Origin: Candidatus Pantoea soli
GTDB taxonomy: Bacteria > Pseudomonadota > Gammaproteobacteria > Enterobacterales > Enterobacteriaceae
Length of the DNA stretch: 64,000 nucleotides
Assembly (NCBI RefSeq): GCF_007833795.1
Contig: NZ_CP032703.1
Location: 492,857 to 556,856, forward strand
Direction: 5' to 3'
Shown: positions 7,823 to 16,409 of the stretch, piece after piece
Numbering within the stretch: position 1 is the first letter of the stretch
How the letters are laid out: every line of letters starts with the position of its first letter
The notes under the pieces: generated by a model
The model's database searches: none
What the model was told of the DNA's origin: nothing
What the model saw: only the letters and a program-made list of their open reading frames with translations
Position numbers and translations under genes: made by a program

Positions 7823-8529
7823 ACTTTCCCCTGTTTCTGCAGGCCTGCGGTCATCGCTTTTCTGGCGGCCTGCCTGAGCGCCTGCGCCAGAAGGCCGCTT
7901 TTGCCGTCGGCTCAGCGCGTCCTCCTCGCCGCAGAACGGTTTTCTTCTGAATGCCTGGCTGCGCCGGGCGGCCTTACCGCTGCGCAGTCAGCAAGGGTAG
8001 AAGCCTCTGAGCCCCCCACCTGACAGCAAAGCAGTGCGATTTGCTGCTGCGGCTTGAGGCAGTCATGCCGATTCCGCTCCCCGCCCGCCCTTTCCCGCCC
8101 GGCTGGCGCTCATCGCGGTAGCAAAAGGCATACATTTGCCGCGCCACTGTCGGAAGCAGGAAGGTTGCGGATGCCAGCAGCCGTGCAGAAATAACAGAGA
8201 AGTGGCGCTGATGTGCAGACCGGCACAGGTTTAGGCGCAATAATTATACGGTTAATCCATCCTTATACTTCACAGACTTAACCGTATTCAGCGCTCTGTT
8301 CTTTTCGTCAGCAGGTAAGCTTTTCCGGCCGATAAGGCAAGCGCCCTTCACTGGCTTGCTTTCTTTTCGTAACCCCCATCTGCCTAAGCGCAACGCTATA
8401 AAATCGGCATGGCGGGCTATCGCCGGCTTAAAACTGAGGTAAATCAATAATAAGAAAACTTCATTAACAAAACGCTGAATTCACCATTAAAACAGATAAA
8501 TATTTCTGACCATTTTTATCCTGTCACTG
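7823..8529. other. Intergenic region, no supportable gene
   Basis: These 700 bp between the MarR and MCP genes contain only short minus-strand frames (7974-8240, 8244-8447) without ribosome sites or recognisable motifs. The right end is AT-rich and leads into the sigma-28 promoter of the MCP gene. Confidence 0.5.
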
Positions 8530-8556
8530 TAAAGGAAGATTTCAGATAGCCGATAA
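8530..8556 (+). promoter_or_regulatory. Sigma-28 (FliA) promoter for MCP gene
   Basis: TAAAGGAA, an 11-nt spacer and a perfect GCCGATAA match the flagellar sigma-28 consensus TAAAGTTT-N11-GCCGATAA. It ends 38 bp before the MCP start and puts this receptor in the late flagellar regulon. Confidence 0.9.
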
Positions 8557-8593
8557 ATGTGAGGTATCTTAATTCTACTGCCGGGTTACCCTC

Positions 8594-10132
8594 ATGACGA
8601 TTCTCAAAAAACTGACGTTTGTTTTTGCCTTTACGTTAATGGCACTGCTTTTCCTGGGCGTTATCAGCATTCGATCGCTGGGCAGCGCCCAGGACAGGTT
8701 CGATTATGTCACCACCAACTCCCTGCCCAGCATCAATAAAATTGGTGAAATATCTCAGCTGCGTGAAGAGGCAAGACGGCAGATATTGATGGGACTGCTG
8801 GTGACGAATAAAGATGTTTTTTATCAGCACCTGGCAACCGCAAAGGGATATTTAACCAAAACCGGTGAAGCGCTGGATTATTATAAATCGCATCTGATAT
8901 CGAATGAGCAGGATGCGCAGTTAATCAATCAAACCATTCAGGACTTCAATATCTATCTTGAAAAAGTAAACAAGATGGTGAAAGTTTATGAAACCAACGG
9001 ACTGGATGCCGCCAGAGAGATGGTGTCCGATCGGGGAGAGACGGCGGAATCCTCCGTGGTTGTAAGCCAGAAACTCAAAGAGCTGCTGGCGTACAATTAT
9101 AATATTGCTCAGCAATTCTCAGAAACTAACCATGCCCAGTATTTGCACACGCTGTGGTTTTTGGGTGTCATTATTGTGGTTGCTGTCATTCTGACGGCCG
9201 CGTTCTCCTATTCCATTCTCAGCTACATCAAAAAAGGCCTGCAAAACCTGCAGGGCAGTATGAAAGCCATTGAGGAAACGCTGGATCTGACGCTGCGGGT
9301 GAACCTGAAGAAAAAGGATGAACTGGGCGCAACCGCCGGCAGTTTTAATGCGCTGGTGGAGAAGTTCCGGGACGTTCTCGCCAGCGTCAGAGACGCCAGT
9401 AAAGAGGTGGATACCGCGTCTGATGAAATCGCCCACAGCAATGACGATCTTTCATCGCGTACGGAGTCTCAGGCCTCTTCCCTGGAGCAGACCGCTGCCA
9501 GTATGAATCAGCTCTCTGCCACCGTGAAACACAATATGGATAACGCGACAGACGCCAATAATTTCATCGGTAAAGTACAGACCATCGTCAATGACAGCAA
9601 CCGGGAACTGAACGAATTAAAAGGCTCGATTAACGATATATCTGCCTCTTCAAACAAAATTTCCGAAATTATCTCAATTATTGACGGGATTGCTTTCCAG
9701 ACCAACATACTGGCGCTGAACGCAGCCGTTGAAGCGGCACGCGCCGGCGAACAGGGTAAAGGCTTTGCGGTGGTTGCCGGTGAGGTGCGTTCACTATCGC
9801 AGCGTTCTTCGGTTGCCGCGCAGGATATCCGCGGTTTGATTGAGGAAGCGATCAAGAATGTGGACAGAGGCGTGGTATACGCGGCCAATGTCACCACGCG
9901 GATGAATGAAGCCCTGGCGGTGGTTGACGAAACCACACAGCTGATCAATCAGGTTAGCAACTCCTCCAAAGAGCAGAGTTATGGTATCGATCAGGTCAAT
10001 ACCGCGGTTAATCAGATGGAAAGCAATCTGCAGCAAAATGCCGCGATGGTTGAGCAGATGTCGGCCGCAGCCAATTCACTGAGTCAGCAAGCCGGTAAAC
10101 TGCTGGCAGAAGTCAGCTGTTTCAAACTTTAA
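8594..10132 (+). CDS. Methyl-accepting chemotaxis protein
   Basis: A 512-residue chemoreceptor. Transmembrane helix 1 is at about residues 7-28, followed by a periplasmic four-helix-type ligand domain to about 185, transmembrane helix 2 at about 188-212, a HAMP domain to about 268 and the cytoplasmic signalling coiled coil. The hairpin tip that contacts CheA and CheW is fully conserved ([20 protein letters not shown], then [16 protein letters not shown]). The C-terminus lacks the NWETF-type CheR/CheB tether, so adaptation would depend on other receptors. The sigma-28 promoter just upstream ties it to flagellar expression. The ligand domain resembles Tar-like 4HB sensors but gives no clue to the ligand. 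Confidence 0.93.
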   Translation: MTILKKLTFVFAFTLMALLFLGVISIRSLGSAQDRFDYVTTNSLPSINKIGEISQLREEARRQILMGLLVTNKDVFYQHLATAKGYLTKTGEALDYYKSHLISNEQDAQLINQTIQDFNIYLEKVNKMVKVYETNGLDAAREMVSDRGETAESSVVVSQKLKELLAYNYNIAQQFSETNHAQYLHTLWFLGVIIVVAVILTAAFSYSILSYIKKGLQNLQGSMKAIEETLDLTLRVNLKKKDELGATAGSFNALVEKFRDVLASVRDASKEVDTASDEIAHSNDDLSSRTESQASSLEQTAASMNQLSATVKHNMDNATDANNFIGKVQTIVNDSNRELNELKGSINDISASSNKISEIISIIDGIAFQTNILALNAAVEAARAGEQGKGFAVVAGEVRSLSQRSSVAAQDIRGLIEEAIKNVDRGVVYAANVTTRMNEALAVVDETTQLINQVSNSSKEQSYGIDQVNTAVNQMESNLQQNAAMVEQMSAAANSLSQQAGKLLAEVSCFKL

Positions 10133-10398
10133 CCCGTCATCCTGCCGGTCCGGGCCAGAAAGCCATCTGCGGGTGTCACTTTCTGGCCTCACGGTTTCTT
10201 TGTGAACGTTCACCTTAACGTCAGCCACAAGCTGCTGACGCGCATCACGCACAGTGCCGCTTTACGCATTACCGGGGGGAATACTGTGCGGGTGCCGGTT
10301 GTCATCCCTGACAGTTTCTCCGGCCGGGACAGCGCAGCGCGTGCCCGATATGAGGCTGGCTTATCTTCGTCGTCTTCCGGCCGGAGCCGGACTACGTC

Positions 10399-10668
10399 CT
10401 AATTGTGTTTACTCTCGTCGTCCGGGCTCGCCATCATCACCAGATGAAGATCCGCTTTGTTACCCACCATGCCGGGGCGTCTGAACGTTTTCAGCCATTG
10501 ACTGACCTCAGAAATCTCTTCGGTCCGGGCATCGCTCAGTGCGTCTTCGGCCATCTGGTTTAACTCCCCTATCAGGGATTCAACGCTGATGGCCTCTCCG
10601 GCAACGGCAAGATGAAAAGCTGCTTCTCCGATGATAACGTTGTGCTTATCGTCGTCGTGGTAAGACAC
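10399..10668 (-). CDS. AriR/YmgB-like small protein, divergent copy with extended tail
   Basis: An 89-residue protein starting at GTG with an excellent ribosome site (AAGGAGG, 7 nt before). The segment VIIGEAAFHLAVAGEAISVESLIGEL, followed by an acidic helix, has the spacing of AriR/YmgB/YcgZ proteins (L/I-G-x-A, then a second helix, then a third), but it is more distant than the copies at 1563 and 33136 and has a 25-residue C-terminal extension. I place it in this family with moderate confidence. Its position between a chemoreceptor and cheZ is suggestive, as the E. coli relatives affect motility through the Rcs system; this is inference only. Confidence 0.5.
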   Translation of the reverse strand: MSYHDDDKHNVIIGEAAFHLAVAGEAISVESLIGELNQMAEDALSDARTEEISEVSQWLKTFRRPGMVGNKADLHLVMMASPDDESKHN

Positions 10669-10809
10669 TTAAAAGCCTCCTTTACGCGTCAATGACAACC
10701 TCACTAATGACTGTAGACCCGATACGCCTGAAAAGCCTCACCGGCTACCGGTGAGTTCACTGTTCAGAGGCTGCACCCTGCTGATAGCACAGCGAAAGTA
10801 CGGGAAATT

Positions 10810-10835
10810 TAAAAACCGCCGTCCTCTGCCGATAA
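10810..10835 (+). promoter_or_regulatory. Probable sigma-28 promoter for cheZ
   Basis: A perfect GCCGATAA -10 element (10828-10835) has TAAA 14 nt upstream, one base short of the ideal sigma-28 spacing. It ends 39 bp before the cheZ start. Confidence 0.75.
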
Positions 10836-10874
10836 CATCAGATAGCGACATCCCGTACACAGGAGAGACCCTAC

Positions 10875-11495
10875 ATGTCATTACCCGATACCCACAGTGG
10901 GCAGCAGGAGATCCGCGAGATCACCGTGCGCACTGGCTCCATACTGCGGACGCTGCGCGACAGTCTGCAACAGCTGGGGCTTGATAAAACCATCGCCGAT
11001 GTCGCAGGCAGCATTCCGGACGCCCGGGAGCGACTGGGTTATGTGGTCACCCTCACCCGGGAAGCTGCGAATGGCGTGATTAACAGCGTGGAAATGACCC
11101 AGCCGATGCAAACCCTGCTGGCAGAGAAAGCAGGCGGGTTAACGCAACGCTGGGATGCCACCAGCGCGCAGCCATTAGATGAAGGGCAAACCCGTGAGTT
11201 AGCGGCAGATACCCTGGCCTGGCTGGATGATGTACCCCGAATCACCGAACTGACACGCCAGCAGCTGCACGCCATTATGATGGCGCAGGGATTCCAGGAT
11301 CTGACCGGACAAATCGTGCAGCGCATGATGGCGGTGCTGAATCAGGTTGAGAAGCAGTTAATACAGGTACTGCGCGACAGCGCGGCCGGACCGGGTCACC
11401 GGGAGACGGCAGCGCCACCGCAGGCGCCCTGCGCCGCAGAACAAGCCGCCACTCAGGATGACGTGGACGATCTGCTGGCGAGCCTGGGCATCTGA
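10875..11495 (+). CDS. cheZ: CheZ-family CheY-P phosphatase, orphan
   Basis: A 206-residue CheZ (E. coli CheZ is 214). The catalytic helix MMAQGFQDLTGQ places Asp142 and Gln146 in register with E. coli Asp143 and Gln147, the residues that position water for CheY-P hydrolysis. The C-terminus DDVDDLLASLGI is the flexible tail that docks CheY. A ribosome site AGGAGAG and a sigma-28-type promoter lie upstream, and a strong terminator lies 25 bp downstream, so it is a single-gene unit. No cheY, cheA or cheW is near; it would act on the chromosomal pathway and could shift motor bias by adding phosphatase. Confidence 0.9.
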   Translation: MSLPDTHSGQQEIREITVRTGSILRTLRDSLQQLGLDKTIADVAGSIPDARERLGYVVTLTREAANGVINSVEMTQPMQTLLAEKAGGLTQRWDATSAQPLDEGQTRELAADTLAWLDDVPRITELTRQQLHAIMMAQGFQDLTGQIVQRMMAVLNQVEKQLIQVLRDSAAGPGHRETAAPPQAPCAAEQAATQDDVDDLLASLGI

Positions 11496-11519
11496 TTTCC
11501 GCGGCCACTTCACTGACCA

Positions 11520-11565
11520 CCGGGCAGCAGGCAGGCTGACAACAGCGCCCTGCTGTCCGGCTTTT
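11520..11565 (+). terminator. Rho-independent terminator of cheZ
   Basis: CCGGGCAGCAGG (11520-11531) pairs with CCCTGCTGTCCGG (11548-11560) with one internal mismatch, and is followed by CTTTT. Confidence 0.75.
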
Positions 11566-11900
11566 AGGGAGGATGCCTGACGGCAGTCAATATCGGTTAA
11601 GCCGTATACGGATTTACGCGCCGCGGCGTTCTCAGTCACGAAATGGCAAACCTTGTCCCGCCTGAACAGGCGGAATACCCATGAATGTATAAAGCAATGT
11701 TGCCTTCGCTTTCATCATTCCGCAGGCTAACGGCATGGCGCAACGATCGGCCATGACTCCCCTTCTTACCTGTGCAGCCGTTATCCCGCATGCAGATATT
11801 CCCTGTTGCGGATGACGGCTTTTTGCCTGCGCGGTTTCCCCCTCCGGCGCTGAATGAAAATGGTATATTTCCAGCTTTCCGGTATGGAGATGCTTTTCAG
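11566..11900. other. Intergenic region upstream of hydrolase gene
   Basis: No separate gene is seen here. An in-frame upstream extension of the hydrolase from 11772 is possible but lacks family similarity. Confidence 0.4.
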
Positions 11901-12638
11901 ATGAACGGGATCAGGCCAGAAACCTTCGCGCTTATCAACGCCGGCAGACGTTTCGCAGTGACGGTATTACGGGTTGAGGGCGCCACTCAATGCGTTCTTT
12001 TTGCCCCCGGGCGTGGCGGCGATCCCGTCCGGCATATGGCCTTTCTGCAAAGCCTTGCCGCCCGGGGCATATCCGTTGTTGCGCCACATTTTGCGTTATT
12101 AACCTCGCCTTTTCCTGCCGGGGCTGAGCTGCTGGAACGGGTGCAACGCCTTCATCTGGCGGCAGAAACGTTTTGCACGGACGGTATATCTGTTTCCGGT
12201 GTCGGGCATTCGCTGGGCGCGGTAATATTGCTGATCTACGCTGGCGCGATAGCCACTACCCGTGCCAGAGATGCGGTGTCGTTTGAAGGCCCAACCCTGC
12301 TTGAGCGACTGGTACTTTTAGCACCTCCCGCCGATTTTTTTCACGCTCCACACGCTTTAACGGCCTTAAATACCCCCCTGCAGATGTGGGCAGGTGATAA
12401 AGATGTCATCACTCCGCCTGCCCAGGCGAGGTTTCTCCAGGCGGCAGTAGCCGATCGCGTTTGCGCAGAATTACACATCGTTGAGAACGCGGGCCACTTT
12501 ACTTTTATGAATACGCTCCCTCCACAGGTGACCGACCCTCACCCCTCCCGCAACGATTTCCTGCAAGCACTGGCAGAAAACGTCTCTCAGTTCCTGTTAC
12601 TGTCTTGTGAGACTGAATACACACGGAGCAAAAAATGA
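11901..12638 (+). CDS. Alpha/beta hydrolase
   Basis: A 245-residue (from ATG 11901; 288 if from 11772) serine hydrolase. The nucleophile elbow is GHSLGA, the acid residue is probably the Asp in [11 protein letters not shown], and the histidine lies in ENAGHFTF, giving a complete triad in the right order. A start at 11901 gives the beginning [15 protein letters not shown] with a GGAG site 10 nt before; the upstream extension is proline-rich and looks non-native. There is no signal peptide, so it is cytoplasmic. It overlaps the following VOC gene by 4 bp (ATGA), implying translational coupling and possibly action on the same small molecule. The substrate is unknown. Confidence 0.8.
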   Translation: MNGIRPETFALINAGRRFAVTVLRVEGATQCVLFAPGRGGDPVRHMAFLQSLAARGISVVAPHFALLTSPFPAGAELLERVQRLHLAAETFCTDGISVSGVGHSLGAVILLIYAGAIATTRARDAVSFEGPTLLERLVLLAPPADFFHAPHALTALNTPLQMWAGDKDVITPPAQARFLQAAVADRVCAELHIVENAGHFTFMNTLPPQVTDPHPSRNDFLQALAENVSQFLLLSCETEYTRSKK

Positions 12639-13036
12639 GAACGCAAAAGCGATGTATGGGATATGTCGCGATCGTGGTCGACGATTACGATCGCGCGATT
12701 GAGTACTACACCGATAAGCTGGGCTTTGTCCTGGTCGAGGATACGCCGCAGCCGGGCAAGCGCTGGGTCGTGGTGACGCCGAACCTGGAGAGTGACTGTC
12801 ATCTTCTTCTGGCTCGCGCGTCTGACGAGCAACAGCAAGGATTTATCGGCAACCAGTGCGGCGGAAGGGTTTTCCTGTTTCTGCAAACCGACGACTTCTG
12901 GCGCGACTACCACGCCATGCAGGCAAAGGGCGTCCGTTTCTGCGAAGCGCCACGCCAGGAGGAATACGGGTTAGTGGTGGTATTTGAGGACATGTATGGT
13001 AACCGCTGGGACCTCTACCAGAATGCACAATCATAA
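12635..13036 (+). CDS. VOC-family (glyoxalase/bleomycin-resistance fold) protein
   Basis: A 133-residue protein with the two babbab modules of the vicinal oxygen chelate fold: [24 protein letters not shown] opens the first, and [13 protein letters not shown] closes the second with the usual D-x-x-G-N-x-W/L motif. Some VOC proteins bind a divalent metal; here the Glu/Asp pairs at the strand ends are compatible with that, but the exact ligands are not certain. It is translationally coupled to the hydrolase upstream. Similar proteins are often called glyoxalases, but this length and motif set fits the generic single-domain VOC class, so no specific reaction is claimed. Confidence 0.85.
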   Translation: MRTQKRCMGYVAIVVDDYDRAIEYYTDKLGFVLVEDTPQPGKRWVVVTPNLESDCHLLLARASDEQQQGFIGNQCGGRVFLFLQTDDFWRDYHAMQAKGVRFCEAPRQEEYGLVVVFEDMYGNRWDLYQNAQS

Positions 13037-13098
13037 TCTGCCCGCTGCGCACCTCCGTTAAACGCCGGTTTCACGCGGGTTTTTGGTAGCGCAGGCTG

Positions 13099-13393
13099 TC
13101 AGTTTTTACGCTGTTGCGCTTGTTGATGCTGATTGAGTTCATAGTCGATAAATGCCGCGATCATGCTGCGATAAACTTTCTCAATAATGTCTTCAGGAAG
13201 GCCTTCTTCACCGGCGCGCGCGGACTTTAGCAATCACCTGCTCCACGCGCGCAGGTGCACGCACAGCGTGACAGTCGGTTTTAAACGCAGCAGCGGCTTT
13301 AACGCACGCTGCCCGCTGCGCAATAAGTTTGACCAGCTCGCGATCAATGTGATCGATACGGTCTCTGACTTCTTCAATACCGGAAAAGCACAT
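13099..13393 (-). pseudogene. AroQ-type chorismate mutase, frameshifted in a GC run
   Basis: The frame from 13393 reads MCFSGIEEVRDRIDHID, then LVKLIAQRAACVKAAAAFK, with APARVEQVIAKVRA typical of small AroQ-class chorismate mutases or isochorismate lyases, and then stops at 13208. The expected continuation GEEGLPEDIIEKVYRSMIAA, then FIDYEL, follows in another frame and ends at 13099. The break lies in the alternating GC tract at about 13213-13221; one extra GC unit would restore a protein of about 98 residues. A real frameshift, a phase-variable tract or a sequencing error are all possible. There is no partner gene of aromatic synthesis nearby. Confidence 0.8.
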
Positions 13394-13499
13394 ACACTGA
13401 ACCCTCAGACTAGTACACGAGTCCACAGGATACCGTAAATATTGTCTGATGCCAGCTTTAGAAGCTGAGAAAGGCCCGGATCAGGCAAGGCATTGCAGA

Positions 13500-13570
13500 A
13501 ATCCGCTTCTCGCTCATAGCGGTTGATTTAATCTGAGTCCGCTTTGTGTCAAAAGCGGACATTGCTTGCA
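13500..13570 (+). repeat. Dispersed hairpin repeat, copy R3 (complete)
   Basis: Both halves are present: CGCTTCTCGCTCATAGCGG, then after 16 nt GTCCGCTTTGTGTCAAAAGC ending GGACATTGC. It lies between the broken chorismate mutase gene and the Imm74-like gene, on the 3' side of the type VI effector locus. Confidence 0.8.
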
Positions 13571-13691
13571 TCATGATAGGTTAGTTTACGGGGGCAGGCC
13601 AGAACGGCAATGCCCCCCTTTCCGTCTGCCTGAATGCTGTGGCGGGAGTGAGATGTGAAAGTGATTAGCAGGTCACCTTCCCGGTACAGAT

Positions 13692-13919
13692 TTAAACAAA
13701 TTTCAGGACCATATGAGATCCTTGGGTTTTTTTGATTGCTTCATCGATATAATGCTGGCGGACGGCATCAGTTACGGGTTCACTTTCATAGGGGGGTTCA
13801 AACTGTTTCATGGTGTTTTTATCAGCCACAAAACCGCCTACGACCATCTCACCCTCTGCCTTGATTTTTCTGCCGTCGATATCGAGCATCACATACGAAC
13901 TGGTGCCTGTAATTTTCAT
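13692..13919 (-). CDS. Imm74-like immunity protein
   Basis: A 75-residue protein starting 1 nt after the stop of the PAAR effector gene, the usual position of a cognate immunity gene. The sequence MKITGTSSYVMLDIDGRKIK, GGFVADKNTMKQFEPPYE and the C-terminal KTQGSHMVLKF match my memory of the Imm74 family of polymorphic-toxin immunity proteins. It has no signal peptide, so it should neutralise its toxin in the cytoplasm, which means the toxin domain acts on a cytoplasmic target. It is AT-richer than genes outside this locus. Family membership is from recall and should be confirmed by profile search. Confidence 0.75.
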   Translation of the reverse strand: MKITGTSSYVMLDIDGRKIKAEGEMVVGGFVADKNTMKQFEPPYESEPVTDAVRQHYIDEAIKKTQGSHMVLKFV

Positions 13920-13920
13920 A

Positions 13921-15084
13921 TCAGTTTTCCCTTACAAAAATGACTTTTTCCGTTTGTGATACCGGATCGATTGTTGTGATTTTCGTCACATTATCATTGC
14001 CCATCAAGCGCGGTAGCTCAACGTTTTCCCATATATTCCCTTCACGCAGCGACTGTCCTACTACGGCTCTGACTTCTCCTAATACCTGTTTTGCATAAGA
14101 TGCGGAGACGTCCTCCCAGGCCTTGATACTCTGCGGGTTATCGAAATCCCATTCAGGCATTTTAATGTTTTTATCTTTGATTGTGGATTCGAGCGTGACA
14201 CCGCCCCGGGACTTCGCGATGACTTCTGCGACATCGGGGCCGCCGACACCTTCAGTGCGTCCTGACCAGAAAAAGGCACTGTTCGGATCGGTGGCCAGTT
14301 GGGGTTCTATTTCTTTAAGGTTGATGAGGCTCCTGGGCGTGTTACGCCACGCATTGAAGGCAGCGCCTCCTTTTACGCCGGCAAGGCCGCCTGCAAACGC
14401 AACGCCCAGCGAAAGCCACTTCTGACCGTCAGAACCTTCTCCCCATAATTTCCCGCCAATGTAAGAGCCACCATAGCCTCCTCCCAAGCCTCCCGCAAAA
14501 CCCAATAGGGCTATCGTCGGCCCCGCCAGAACGGCCGTGGCCGCCAGGCCTACGCCCAGTAGTACTCTGTCCACCCAGTCCGGGACTTCCGGACTGATTT
14601 CATCAGTCTGTATTTTGCTACCACCAACAATGACGTTGGGAGAGCCGCCGCTGATGATACCACTGCATGTCAGGCGATCCCCCGTCCTGGCAGCGGGTAG
14701 TCCGTTTATATAGACGCGTGAAGACCCTTCGGCTACCCGCTGCAAGGCTGGGCCGTGCTCGCCACAGTCACCTACAGATATATGCGCCATCACCGCCGGC
14801 CTTCCGTTGATGAACACGTTTGATGAGCCGATGACCAGATGGCCACTTTCGTAGTGGGGGGCCCAGGACATGCTGCCCAGAACTTCTCCCAGCCCGCCGC
14901 CGCCAGCTGCACTGGCGACCGTAGCGGCCAGGACTACCGTTCCGACGCCTCCCGTGGCCAGCGTGAACGCCGCACCGGCAATGGCCCCGCCTATCAGTCC
15001 GAGCACCAGCCAGCCTTTAGAGGCGGAATGTTCTATGCCGTCTCCCACGCGTGCAGCGGAAAAGGTTTCAGCGGCCACACTCAT
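13921..15084 (-). CDS. Type VI secretion PAAR effector with prePAAR motif and unknown C-terminal toxin
   Basis: A 387-residue effector. Residues 10-19 read AARVGDGIEH, an exact prePAAR motif (AARxxDxxxH). A glycine-rich transmembrane segment (about 24-60) leads to the PAAR domain (about 70-160: VFINGRPAVMAHIS, SSRVYINGLPAARTGDRL), then a second transmembrane block (about 172-235). The C-terminal domain (about 255-387) starts FFWSGRTEGVGGPDVAEVIA and contains ASYAKQVLGEVRAVVGQS; I do not recognise its activity. Such transmembrane PAAR effectors need an Eag chaperone, which is encoded immediately upstream and overlaps by 4 bp. There is no VgrG, Hcp or sheath gene in the window, so delivery would use a type VI system elsewhere. 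Confidence 0.88.
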   Translation of the reverse strand: MSVAAETFSAARVGDGIEHSASKGWLVLGLIGGAIAGAAFTLATGGVGTVVLAATVASAAGGGGLGEVLGSMSWAPHYESGHLVIGSSNVFINGRPAVMAHISVGDCGEHGPALQRVAEGSSRVYINGLPAARTGDRLTCSGIISGGSPNVIVGGSKIQTDEISPEVPDWVDRVLLGVGLAATAVLAGPTIALLGFAGGLGGGYGGSYIGGKLWGEGSDGQKWLSLGVAFAGGLAGVKGGAAFNAWRNTPRSLINLKEIEPQLATDPNSAFFWSGRTEGVGGPDVAEVIAKSRGGVTLESTIKDKNIKMPEWDFDNPQSIKAWEDVSASYAKQVLGEVRAVVGQSLREGNIWENVELPRLMGNDNVTKITTIDPVSQTEKVIFVREN

Positions 15085-15887
15085 TTTTCATTCATCCGCT
15101 GACTGAGGTAATCCTCAACGGCTTCAGTAGTATCCAGACCATCAATACCCCGGACACTTCTGGTCAGAAGCAGGCTTGAGATCAGTCCCGGTACCTTGGC
15201 ACCTGTCATCTTCCACAGTGCAAAGCGACCGGAATGCTCGCCGTCAGGTATTGGGGACAGCATCAGAGGTCCGCCAGCTGCGTCAAAGAACAAATAGCTG
15301 CCGTTCCTCGCCCGGCTGAGATTAATCGATGAGTAGAGGTCAGAAATTGAAGAGAATACGATCAGCTCGCGGCTGTCACGGTCAAAACTGAAGAAGATTT
15401 CCTGACTGTCGGCAGGGATCTGTTTGCCCAGTACGGGGGAATCCTTTGCATCGTCCGGAAACGTAATGCTATCCGTGATGCTGTCGTAGATTCGGCCATG
15501 GTAATCGTCAAACGCATCCGGGCAGGTGCCAATAAATCAGAGCAGCTTTTTCCCCGTACTGTTTTCAGATCTCAAAACCACCCGCTGCTTCTGAAAGATA
15601 ATTCTTTCGCCGGATTTGAAACTGTAGAATAGTTCCAGTGCCTGCCTGCCATTGAGTTCAGTGAGCCGGGCATAGCTGAGTGAGAGATCCTGCAGAGTCG
15701 CCTGCAGTTCTGATGACAGCCTCTGAGATACTGACTGAAGCGTGTCTTCTGCAGCAGCCGTTGCACGTGAAATCACAAAGTTGAATTCATTGGCATTCGT
15801 ATGGCTGAGTGTAAAAAGGTTCATGGTACGATCGCGAAATACGTCAGGCACCGTAATGTTGCAGTCCTGCAGGGTATATTCAGACAT
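15081..15887 (-). pseudogene. Eag-type (DUF1795/DcrB-like) effector chaperone gene with in-frame stop
   Basis: The frame from 15887 encodes a DUF1795-like N-terminus (VPDVFRDRTMNLFTLSH, FNFVISRATAA, LSYARLTELNGRQALELFYS) and reaches TGA at codon 117 (15537-15539). The same frame stays open beyond it for another 151 codons, beginning FIGTCPDAFDDYHGRIYDSI, the expected end of the DUF1795 fold, and running into the PAAR gene with an ATGA overlap. A single base change therefore separates this from an intact 268-residue protein. Eag proteins hold the transmembrane helices of PAAR effectors before secretion. As it stands only a truncated chaperone is made, which should cripple export unless the stop is read through or is a sequencing error. 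Confidence 0.8.
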
Positions 15888-16085
15888 GTAAAACTTCTCC
15901 GGTCCGTGAGTCTGGAACAGAATATCAACGTTTATGAAAATGTTCTCTAAGTGATTCTTATTTAAATTTGACCTAATTTAAAGAGTATCTTTGCACCTTT
16001 TGATTTGCTCCCTATTAATGAATACACGACTATGCAAGCAAATTCTCTAAGTGTAAAGACAGCTACGGATGTGCATTTTTTGTTT

Positions 16086-16143
16086 ATAACGGAACGGACA
16101 CGGGTATGTTCGTAAGACCGCTTTATGCCAGAAGCGGACGTTT
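16086..16143 (+). repeat. Dispersed hairpin repeat, copy R4
   Basis: GACCGCTTTATGCCAGAAGC followed by GGAC forms the right-half hairpin; the left half is diverged (ATAACGGAACGGACACG). It lies upstream of the Eag gene, so R3 and R4 bracket the type VI effector locus. The remainder of 15888-16409 is AT-rich and without a supportable gene. Confidence 0.75.
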
Positions 16144-16409
16144 CCGGCATCTGTATGCACTAACCTGTGGAGAATAGCTTTCACTGCATAACCATACAGA
16201 TACACAGGAATCATCAGGGGCGTTTGTCAGTGTTTCGGACAGGAAAGATGCCGGAAACAGCCCTCAGGCCGCAGAAAAGCGCTGAGGGCTTTTCAGGCGG
16301 TGCAGCAGACACTTTTATATTAAAAAACTCTCGTGCATACAGGAAATGTTGCATGCTTCATGTCACAAATTCACAGGTAGTGAATCCGATTGAATAAGGA
16401 ATTCAGGAC

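Noticed and set aside
8244..8447. 67-codon minus-strand ORF before the MCP gene
   Set aside because: It has no Shine-Dalgarno sequence and no family features.
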